DNA of 64,000 nucleotides from CAISCU01 sp051861545 (GTDB lineage Bacteria; Bacteroidota; Bacteroidia; UKL13-3): assembly GCA_051861545.1 (NCBI GenBank), contig JBIMKP010000005.1, positions 62,001 through 126,000 on the forward strand. Reading direction: 5' to 3'. The position numbers were made by a program, and so were the translations under genes. How positions within the stretch are numbered: position 1 is the first letter of the stretch; every line of letters starts with the position of its first letter. The notes under the pieces were generated by a model. It was not told where the DNA came from. It saw nothing but the letters and a program-made list of their open reading frames with translations, and made no database searches. Positions 17,644 to 24,726 of the stretch are shown here, in pieces.

Positions 17644-19149
17644 TTATTGAGTTTGACCAGTTTCAATTAACATATTATAGGCTCTTTGCTCTGGTAAATT
17701 CCATTCAAGCCACGATTTTTCGCTAAATTCTTTCACAAAAGATGATTTTCTGCTGCTAACCTGGCTGCCAAAATTCGATTCAATTGAATTAATTTTAACT
17801 GGAAACCTGCTGTATTGTAAACTATCAATTTGTTTTAATTTATTATAATCACTGCTTAACCAAGGAAGTGCTGCATCATTTAATTCAAGCATAAACTCAT
17901 AATGAAGATAAGCTTTGTCGGAATGATTAAAATTGTATCTAGCAATAATTCCATCCCAATTAAAACAAGCTCCTATGATTGCAATAAAATATACAGATAT
18001 TGAATTAGTTGAAATAAGGAAGCTGATAGATTTTCTATTTAAGATTTTATAAATGATACTAATTAAGGCAATTGCTGCTGCTACTAAAAAGAAGTAAATA
18101 AAAATTCTTTTATAAGCCAATGCATAAAACTGAACGTAATAAGTATTTCTAACTGCCACAGCAGCTACCATCAATAAGTTTTGTGCCAGCCATATTATTA
18201 CTAGGGTTTTAAATAGTCCATTGTTTTTCATAAACACCAGGTTTCCATTTAAATAGTATATTGTTATGGCAATAGAAATCAAAAGAGCAAAAATGAGTAA
18301 ATAGGTTCCTTCGTGAACAAATCCTTTTAAAAGCTGACCTGTCCAAGTAAAACCAAACCAAACATTTTTAACTTCTAAGAAATTTTGCCAGGCTAGGATT
18401 AAGTTTATAATGATAAAAAATGAAATGGCAACTTGTTGTTGTCTTAATAATAATCTGTTTAATTTTCTGAATTCTGGTTTTTTCCTTTTGCGCAAAAGTT
18501 CCATTTCTAGAGCTTGTTCCTTTGAAACTAATTTTTCAGAATAGGTTTTCACCAAAAAGAAGGAGTAAAGAATTAAACCTAAAATATATAGTAGGATTCC
18601 ATCGAAAGAAAACTCCCCAAAAAAATCTTTGATACTTTGCCAAACAGCTTTGAAACTTTCTCCGAAAAACTCATTTGCAGATGCATAAATTGAAACTAGA
18701 ATAATTAAAGTAAATGCAGGTAAGAAGAAAAAACGCGTAAAATTTTTCCAATTACTCTTACTTTCTGTTCCACCACTTAATCCTTGTACTAAGCTTATTC
18801 TTGCATTACTTAAAGCATAAAAGAAATAATTAGGTGCAAATTGAATGTGTTTGATTTGGGTATAATGAACAGTTCCGATAAACATAGCAAATGAAAACCA
18901 GAACATCAGTATACCAAGAGTATTGTGTCCAAGCACAACAGATTGTCCGCTAAGCAGTAAACCAATGATTAAAACAACAAAACCTCTTGATGTTTGCGTG
19001 TTTCTTGTCCATAGCCAAGCTCCAATAGTAACTAAACTAAGTAAAAAATAGTTTAAACCGGGTGATTTGTGGTAAAGAAGAAAACAGAATAAGCCTGCCA
19101 TCAACAAAATGAAGGCACGTGTAAATTGTTTTGATTGATTCATAGCCAT
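17644..19149 (-). CDS. DUF4173-type polytopic membrane protein
   Basis: The 501-residue protein has about 12 hydrophobic segments, a positively charged loop (LLRKRKKPEFRKLNRLLLRQQQ) near residue 225, and a C-terminal soluble tail of about 85 residues. HEGTYLLIFALLISI and RNTYYVQFYALAYKRIFIY are features I associate with DUF4173/DUF4153 proteins. Function unknown; inner membrane. It is convergent with the methyltransferase and divergent from the TetR regulator. Confidence 0.7.
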   Translation of the reverse strand: MAMNQSKQFTRAFILLMAGLFCFLLYHKSPGLNYFLLSLVTIGAWLWTRNTQTSRGFVVLIIGLLLSGQSVVLGHNTLGILMFWFSFAMFIGTVHYTQIKHIQFAPNYFFYALSNARISLVQGLSGGTESKSNWKNFTRFFFLPAFTLIILVSIYASANEFFGESFKAVWQSIKDFFGEFSFDGILLYILGLILYSFFLVKTYSEKLVSKEQALEMELLRKRKKPEFRKLNRLLLRQQQVAISFFIIINLILAWQNFLEVKNVWFGFTWTGQLLKGFVHEGTYLLIFALLISIAITIYYLNGNLVFMKNNGLFKTLVIIWLAQNLLMVAAVAVRNTYYVQFYALAYKRIFIYFFLVAAAIALISIIYKILNRKSISFLISTNSISVYFIAIIGACFNWDGIIARYNFNHSDKAYLHYEFMLELNDAALPWLSSDYNKLKQIDSLQYSRFPVKINSIESNFGSQVSSRKSSFVKEFSEKSWLEWNLPEQRAYNMLIETGQTQ

Positions 19150-19214
19150 TTGAAACGCAACGTATAAAGGATTATTTTATAATAATAATTGATTTTAGTC
19201 CGAATTGCCCTAAC

Positions 19215-19235
19215 TAACAATGAGTAGATTTGTTA
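19215..19235. promoter_or_regulatory. Candidate upstream operator half-sites (TAACAA / TTGTTA)
   Basis: TAACAA and TTGTTA stand as an inverted repeat about 9 nt apart, some 60 nt upstream of the perfect palindrome at the TetR promoter and with the same half-site sequence. It may be a second regulator site or chance in AT-rich DNA. Confidence 0.3.
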
Positions 19236-19253
19236 CATGATAAATATCAATTA

Positions 19254-19284
19254 GTTGCAAATTTAATAGAAACTATTATTTTTG
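19254..19284 (+). promoter_or_regulatory. Promoter of the TetR-paaABC operon
   Basis: GTTG (-33) is followed by 19 nt and then TATTTTTG (-7, 19277-19284). Spacing and sequence fit the Bacteroidota consensus. Transcription is expected to start within the adjacent palindrome. Confidence 0.65.
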
Positions 19285-19285
19285 T

Positions 19286-19299
19286 CTAACATTTGTTAG
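19286..19299. promoter_or_regulatory. Palindromic operator at the TetR promoter
   Basis: CTAACA-TT-TGTTAG is a perfect palindrome directly after the -7 box and 5 nt before the TetR ATG. Its position over the expected transcription start suits autorepression by the TetR protein, which would also control paaABC. Binding is an inference. Confidence 0.6.
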
Positions 19300-19303
19300 G
19301 CAT

Positions 19304-19912
19304 ATGGCAAGTTTAGTCGTTTCAAGAAAAGATCAAATCATTCAGGTAGCTGCTGATTTGTTTAAGATTAGAGGATATGAGGCAACCTCTATGAGAGATA
19401 TAGCCCTACAACTGGAAATTGAAGCTGCCAGTTTATATCACCATATTAAATCGAAAGAAGAGATTCTAGAGAAAATATGCTTTAGTATGGCAGATCAATT
19501 TTTAACTGGAATTGATGAGGTGAATGATATTTATTTCAGTGCCGAAGAAAAACTAAGAATGGCGATTAAAAGTCACGTAAGAGTACTTACAGGAAATTTA
19601 TCGAAAAGCACTGTTTTTCTTCATGAATGGAGAAGCTTAAACGGAGAAAAGTTAATAGAATTCAAAGAGCTAAGAGACAAATACGAGAAGGGATTTAAAA
19701 CCATCATACAAGAAGGAATTAATGAAGATATTTTTGATGATGTTGATTTGAAATTTGCTGTTTTAAGTGTGCTTAGTTCTGTAAATTGGATTGCAGAATG
19801 GTACCGTGTAGATGGAGGAATGACAGCAGACGAAATTGCCAACAGAATCAGTGATTTTGTGATGGGTGGACTAAGAAAAAAATTAGTGACAGACCCACAT
19901 TTTAAAGGATAA
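19304..19912 (+). CDS. TetR/AcrR family transcriptional regulator, probable regulator of paaABC
   Basis: The 202-residue protein has an N-terminal TetR helix-turn-helix (about residues 8-55: AADLFKIRGYEATSMRDIALQLEIEAASLYHHIKSKEEIL, residues continuous) followed by a helical ligand-binding domain. It lies 24 nt upstream of paaA on the same strand and is preceded by a palindrome at its own promoter. By analogy with PaaR-type TetR regulators it is likely to sense phenylacetyl-CoA or a related CoA ester and derepress the operon. The ligand is inferred from context only. Confidence 0.85.
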   Translation: MASLVVSRKDQIIQVAADLFKIRGYEATSMRDIALQLEIEAASLYHHIKSKEEILEKICFSMADQFLTGIDEVNDIYFSAEEKLRMAIKSHVRVLTGNLSKSTVFLHEWRSLNGEKLIEFKELRDKYEKGFKTIIQEGINEDIFDDVDLKFAVLSVLSSVNWIAEWYRVDGGMTADEIANRISDFVMGGLRKKLVTDPHFKG

Positions 19913-19936
19913 AACTTAAACCAAAAACCTAATACC

Positions 19937-20926
19937 ATGTACGGAAACGCTTACATCGACCCAAATGAGAAATTAAACGGAATTCTCGCAGGAGAGGATC
20001 CGGTTAAATTAGCTGAATTTGAAGCAAGAATTCAAAGAGGTGAAAAAATTGAACCTAAAGATTGGATGCCGAGAGAGTATCGCAAACAATTAATTAGAAT
20101 GATTGAACAACATGGTCATTCAGAAATTATTGGTGCTTTACCCGAAGGTACTTGGATTACTAGAGCTCCGGGTTTCAAAAGAAAATTAGCTTTAATGGCT
20201 AAGGTTCAGGATGAAGTTGGACATGCACAATTACTTTATAGTGCTGCTGAAACTCTTGGAAAAAGTCGTGAAGAAATGATTAATGACCTCATCACAGGTA
20301 AATCAAAGTACTCAAACGTATTTAATTATCCTGCTTATACTTGGGCAGATGCTTGTATCATTGCTTGGTTAATTGATGCGGGTGCAATCATCAATCAGGT
20401 TGCTAATGCAAAAGGTTCTTATGGCCCTTATTGCAGAGCATTAGATAGGATTTGTACTGAAGAATCTTTCCATTTAAAATATGGTCATGATAATATAGTT
20501 ACGCTTGCAACAGGAACTCCTGTTCAACGTAAAATGGTTCAAGAAGCTTTGAATCGTTGGTGGCCACCAATCATGCATTTCTTTGGTCCTTCAGATAAAA
20601 TTTCATCACATACAGAAATCTTAATGAGATGGAAAGTAAAGATGGCAAGTAATGATGATATGCGTCAACAATACTTAAACATGTATGTTCCTAAAATTTG
20701 GGATTTAGGTTTGACTTTACCTGATCCAAATCTTCGTAAAAATGAAGAAACAGGTAAGTGGGATTATACTGAGCCAGATTGGGATGAGTTCAAAAGAGTA
20801 ATAAATGGAGATGGTCCTTGTAATGCAGAAAGACTTGCTGTTAGAAGAAATGCTGAAGAACGTGGCCGTTGGGTACGTGAGGCTCTGAAAGCAAATCAGT
20901 CTGCTTATGTTGTACCTTTAGCTTAA
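19937..20926 (+). CDS. paaA: 1,2-phenylacetyl-CoA epoxidase, catalytic subunit PaaA
   Basis: The 329-residue protein is a ferritin-like di-iron oxygenase subunit. Metal ligands are visible in the first helix pair (DEVGHAQLL near residue 91) and the second (TEESFHLKYGH near 178). MYGNAYIDPNEKL and WMPREYRKQLIRMIEQHGHSE near the start are typical of PaaA. With PaaC and PaaB it epoxidises the ring of phenylacetyl-CoA using O2 and electrons from a reductase. It is first in the paaABC run. Confidence 0.96.
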   Translation: MYGNAYIDPNEKLNGILAGEDPVKLAEFEARIQRGEKIEPKDWMPREYRKQLIRMIEQHGHSEIIGALPEGTWITRAPGFKRKLALMAKVQDEVGHAQLLYSAAETLGKSREEMINDLITGKSKYSNVFNYPAYTWADACIIAWLIDAGAIINQVANAKGSYGPYCRALDRICTEESFHLKYGHDNIVTLATGTPVQRKMVQEALNRWWPPIMHFFGPSDKISSHTEILMRWKVKMASNDDMRQQYLNMYVPKIWDLGLTLPDPNLRKNEETGKWDYTEPDWDEFKRVINGDGPCNAERLAVRRNAEERGRWVREALKANQSAYVVPLA

Positions 20927-20944
20927 ATCTTAAAGACCAAACTT

Positions 20945-21316
20945 ATGATTAACTCACTCGACCCCCGCATTACCAGGGCTCAGATAGAAGAAAACAATAC
21001 CATTGCACCTTTGGATACTTTAGACCAATGGGAAACATATGAGGTATTTCACCAAAAACGTCGTGGCGACCAACACATACATGTTGGAATTGTACATGCC
21101 GCTAATCCTGAAATGGCCTTGATTTTTGCCAAAGAACAATATGGTAGAAGAGGTGTAAGTGTAAACATTTGGGTAGTAAAAACTAGCAATGTTTTCGCTT
21201 CAGATTATGATGATTCAGACATCTTTGAAACAGTTCCTGAAAAGCAATACCGCGAAGCAGGAGGTTACAAAGTGATGGAGAAAATCAACAAATACAAAAA
21301 AGAAAAAGCCCTTTAA
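20945..21316 (+). CDS. paaB: 1,2-phenylacetyl-CoA epoxidase subunit PaaB
   Basis: This 123-residue small subunit has the PaaB pattern WETYEVFHQKRRGDQHIHVGIVHAANPEMAL-like core (read in two parts) and a VWVVKTSNVF-like strand (here IWVVKTSNVFASD). It bridges PaaAC heterodimers in the epoxidase. The N-terminus is about 25 residues longer than the shortest PaaB proteins. It lies 18 nt after paaA and 15 nt before paaC, so it is in the same operon. Confidence 0.92.
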   Translation: MINSLDPRITRAQIEENNTIAPLDTLDQWETYEVFHQKRRGDQHIHVGIVHAANPEMALIFAKEQYGRRGVSVNIWVVKTSNVFASDYDDSDIFETVPEKQYREAGGYKVMEKINKYKKEKAL

Positions 21317-21331
21317 TCATCAATCAAAATT

Positions 21332-22081
21332 ATGGAAGCAGTAAAAGAATTATTGTATAAAATGGCTGATGATTTATTGATCTTTGGTCATAGGAATAGC
21401 GAATGGACTGGCTTAGGTCCGATTTTGGAAGAGGATATTGCATTCTCATCCATGGCACAAGATAAAATTGGTCATGCTCAAGCTATGTACCAAATTTTAC
21501 ATGACTTAGGTGAACAAGATCCTGATACCATTGCATTCACAAGAGAAGCATCTAAATTTCACAATTGTCAGTTAGTTGAATTGCCTAATGGCGAATACGA
21601 TTTCAGTATGGTTCGTCATTTTTTATTCGACCATGCCGATCAACAAAGATTTGAAATGTTGGCTAATAGCAGTTTCGAACCTTTAGCAAAAGTGGCTAGA
21701 AAAATTAAAGGCGAAATTAAATACCATGTTTTTCATGGCGATACTTGGTTGGTGAAATTAAGTAATGCAACCGAAGTGAGTAAAGCTAGAATGCAATCGG
21801 CTTTAAACGAATCTTGGAATTACGCACTAGGTATTTTTGAACCAGGAGATTTTGAAAAAGAATTAGCAGAATCTGGTGTGTTTGAAGGTGAAGCTGCTTT
21901 ACAAGCAAGATGGTTAGCTAAGATTACTCCAATTATTGAAAAGGCTGGATTAAGAATCCCTGCAGAATCAAGTTGGGAGCCTGTTTATGGTGGACGTAAA
22001 GCTTATCATTCAGATTATTTAGCACCACTTGTTGAAGAAATGAGTGAAGTATTTAGAGTAGATCCTTCGGCAGAATGGTAA
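21332..22081 (+). CDS. paaC: 1,2-phenylacetyl-CoA epoxidase structural subunit PaaC
   Basis: The 249-residue ferritin-like protein has SMAQDKIGHAQAMYQ near residue 36 and FDHADQQRFEML near 97, where the di-iron ligands of PaaA are partly replaced, as expected for the non-catalytic PaaC subunit. It stabilises PaaA. It is the last gene of the run; a strong terminator follows 37 nt later, so paaD and paaE are not part of this transcript. Confidence 0.94.
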   Translation: MEAVKELLYKMADDLLIFGHRNSEWTGLGPILEEDIAFSSMAQDKIGHAQAMYQILHDLGEQDPDTIAFTREASKFHNCQLVELPNGEYDFSMVRHFLFDHADQQRFEMLANSSFEPLAKVARKIKGEIKYHVFHGDTWLVKLSNATEVSKARMQSALNESWNYALGIFEPGDFEKELAESGVFEGEAALQARWLAKITPIIEKAGLRIPAESSWEPVYGGRKAYHSDYLAPLVEEMSEVFRVDPSAEW

Positions 22082-22118
22082 TTATTTTAAATAGCACCTC
22101 GGCATAAGCCCGGTGAAT

Positions 22119-22150
22119 AAAAAAGGCCCGATTTTTTTCGGGCCTTTTTT
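22119..22150. terminator. Bidirectional terminator after paaC
   Basis: AAAAAAGGCCCG pairs with CGGGCCTTTTTT (12 bp, 8-nt T-rich loop). It serves paaABC and the convergent amidohydrolase operon. A smaller GGC-ATAA-GCC hairpin lies just upstream. Confidence 0.9.
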
Positions 22151-22153
22151 GTT

Positions 22154-23410
22154 TTAGTCTATTCCAAATTTCTTTTTATACTTTTCGTATAATTCAACTT
22201 GTTGGTTTCTTAGGTCGATTTCTTCACCCATGATAAAAGCCTGAATTACATTGCTCGTTTTCATGTCAAGAATATCTCCATCACTTATAACAAGACTTGC
22301 ATCTTTTCCTTTTTCTAAAGTTCCAATTCTGTTATCGATGCCAACAATTTTTGCAGCATTTTCTGTAACTAATTGTAGTGCTTGCTCTTTCGTTAAACCA
22401 TATGCAGCGCAGGTTCCAGCATTAAACATTACGTTGCGTGATTCCCAGCTGCCAGCCTGACTAATAGCAACCAATATTCCTTTTTCAACCAATTGAGTTG
22501 CGGTTTTATAAGGTTGGTCATAGTCTTCAGATGCATGTGAAGGTAATCTGTGAACATTTCCTAAAATTACAGGAATTTTATGTTGAGCAATTAAATCACT
22601 TATTTTATAAGCATCATCAGCACCAACTAAAACCATTTTGATTTGAGGATAATTTTCCTTGAAAAATTGAATGGCAGAAACCAGTCCTTTTGAATGATTC
22701 ACATGTACATATAAATTGGTTTTGCCTTCCATAACAGTTTTCATGGCTTTTAGTCTTTGATTTACCGGTTCAGGATTATCAAGCTTTGCATATTGAGCTG
22801 CATCTTCAAAAAAGTGACGGATATTGTCTAATTCCTTTTGTTGATTTTCTTTGTCTTCTGCACGTCTTGCAACTCTTAAATCAGGATAATTTAAATGAAC
22901 GCCATCATCTGCTTTTACTGCTGCATCTTCCCAATTCCATGCTTTTGTATAAACCAAACTGCTTGTGCCACTGATATTGCCACCTTGAGGAACACATTGG
23001 GTAAATAAAATTCCGTTAAAAGTTGCAGTTGGTAATATTTTTGAATCAGTATTGTAGGCAATTAAAGCGCGTACATTCGGATTCATATCACCGGTTTCAT
23101 TAAAATCTCTGGTTGCTCTTACAGCATCAATTTCATTTAAGCCCATGATATTGTTCAAGGCTATGATTCCAGGATAAATATGCTTTCCTGTTGCATCAAT
23201 TGTTTTTGCATTTTTTATAAAACTTACTGGAGCATCACCAACTTCCATTACTTTACCTCGGTTTAATACGATGGTCCCGTTTTGGATGAGTTTTCCATTA
23301 CCTAAATGAATCGTTCCTCCACTAATAACAATAGGAATTTCCTGTGCCTGCACATTAATTGCTAAACAGGTTCCTAAAATTCCAGCTAAAATTGATTTGA
23401 TATATTTCAT
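22154..23410 (-). CDS. Secreted amidohydrolase-like protein with degenerate metal site
   Basis: The 418-residue protein has a signal peptide (MKYIKSILAGILGTCLAINVQAQ) and the amidohydrolase composite domain of the imidazolonepropionase group (VISGGTIHLGNG, ITYPG-like IYPG, IGTLEKGKDASLVISDGD). The usual PGxIDxHxH is replaced by PGIIALNNIMG, and the late catalytic aspartate region reads VAISQAGSW, so the metal-binding residues appear to be missing. It is third in an operon with a full tandem amidohydrolase and overlaps the preceding gene by 4 bases (ATGA). It is likely a non-catalytic partner or a diverged enzyme. Confidence 0.8.
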   Translation of the reverse strand: MKYIKSILAGILGTCLAINVQAQEIPIVISGGTIHLGNGKLIQNGTIVLNRGKVMEVGDAPVSFIKNAKTIDATGKHIYPGIIALNNIMGLNEIDAVRATRDFNETGDMNPNVRALIAYNTDSKILPTATFNGILFTQCVPQGGNISGTSSLVYTKAWNWEDAAVKADDGVHLNYPDLRVARRAEDKENQQKELDNIRHFFEDAAQYAKLDNPEPVNQRLKAMKTVMEGKTNLYVHVNHSKGLVSAIQFFKENYPQIKMVLVGADDAYKISDLIAQHKIPVILGNVHRLPSHASEDYDQPYKTATQLVEKGILVAISQAGSWESRNVMFNAGTCAAYGLTKEQALQLVTENAAKIVGIDNRIGTLEKGKDASLVISDGDILDMKTSNVIQAFIMGEEIDLRNQQVELYEKYKKKFGID

Positions 23411-24723
23411 ACTCGTTTTGTTTTTTTCTTTGTTGATTGATTGACATTAGCTACACCTGTTATGCCCTTAATTGGATGAATATTGAGGTATACTTCTTTT
23501 GTTTCTTCTCCTTTGTGTAGGCTGATTTTCCAAGTTTTATTCTTTATCCAAATCACATCGTTGATATTCATTTCTGCATCATCATCACCCATTCTAAAAT
23601 GTGATGATTGAATGAGATTTCCTTTATTAAATATTTCATAAGAATTGTTTTGCATACCAAGATTGATTGCTGCATTGAATACTATTTCTGATGATTTTTT
23701 ATTTACCTCGTGAATACTAAAATCCCAATAATCGCATGCACCACACATGCCACTTCTTAAATCATTATAGAGATTTTGGGTTTTAAGGAGAATTACTCCA
23801 TTACTTAAGCTGATATGTTGTGGTAGGAATTGACTGAAATCGAATTTTTCTTCTGTTTCTGGATTTGTCAGCGTATATAATTCTGATTCGAATTTTTGTC
23901 CTCTGAAGAGGTATATTACTTTGAATAAATCACATAATTGTGAATTGCCCTCATCTCCATTCATATCAACATATTGTAAGATATAAGTTTTGATTTTTTC
24001 TTTTCCAATATATCCTACATGTCTGAATAAAGTATCTGGTATTTGTTTTTCTATAGGTGGATTTAATTCTTCATTGATTTCCTCCAGCACCATTCTTTTT
24101 TCAGAAGTATCATAAACAAAATTTCCTTCTCTTATGATGAATACTTTGTTATTACTTGAAATATTCTGAGTAAAAGAAATTCCATTTGGAGCAATAATGA
24201 TATTGTTATTTTCTGAATTAACTGATTTTGGTATTGCAAGGAATTCTTCTTCTCTAATTGAATGAAAACGCAGAGCTTGAAAAACTGCTTCAGTAGAATC
24301 TATTTGCAAGTGATGACAGTATGCAATTGGTTCTGTTTTTGAAATGCTTGATTTAATTAAATAGTTTAATCCTGTTGCAGTTTCTATTTTTCTCAAGTCT
24401 CCAAGTTCACCAATTTCGCTGGTTTCTACCATTTGACTATAACATTTTCCCTTATAATTCCACTCACATATGAGCCAATATTCTAATGAAGAATTCATGA
24501 AAAACACTAATCTTAACAAGCGATCTTCTGAATCATGAACACGCACATTTACAAGCTCATCATAATAAGGATTGCCTGCGCTGTTTGTTGTTAAATTGAG
24601 CTCATTTCTTAAATTGAGTTCAGATTTTGGTGCTTCCTTAAAGGGCGTAAAGTCTTGTGCCTGTAAATTAACATCAGACAAAAAAGTCAAAAGGAATAAA
24701 ATATATGTGAACCTGCTTTTCAA
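23407..24723 (-). CDS. Secreted protein of unknown function (TTG start)
   Basis: The 438-residue protein begins with a signal peptide (MKSRFTYILFLLTFLSDVNLQAQ). Its first codon is TTG, three bases after the stop of the upstream gene; no ATG fits because the signal peptide starts exactly there. The mature part is beta-rich, with a CGACDYWDFSIHE segment near residue 325. I do not recognise a family. It sits between two amidohydrolase genes and overlaps the downstream one by 4 bases, so the three products are probably made together. Confidence 0.75.
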   Translation of the reverse strand: MKSRFTYILFLLTFLSDVNLQAQDFTPFKEAPKSELNLRNELNLTTNSAGNPYYDELVNVRVHDSEDRLLRLVFFMNSSLEYWLICEWNYKGKCYSQMVETSEIGELGDLRKIETATGLNYLIKSSISKTEPIAYCHHLQIDSTEAVFQALRFHSIREEEFLAIPKSVNSENNNIIIAPNGISFTQNISSNNKVFIIREGNFVYDTSEKRMVLEEINEELNPPIEKQIPDTLFRHVGYIGKEKIKTYILQYVDMNGDEGNSQLCDLFKVIYLFRGQKFESELYTLTNPETEEKFDFSQFLPQHISLSNGVILLKTQNLYNDLRSGMCGACDYWDFSIHEVNKKSSEIVFNAAINLGMQNNSYEIFNKGNLIQSSHFRMGDDDAEMNINDVIWIKNKTWKISLHKGEETKEVYLNIHPIKGITGVANVNQSTKKKTKRV

Positions 24724-24726
24724 GTT

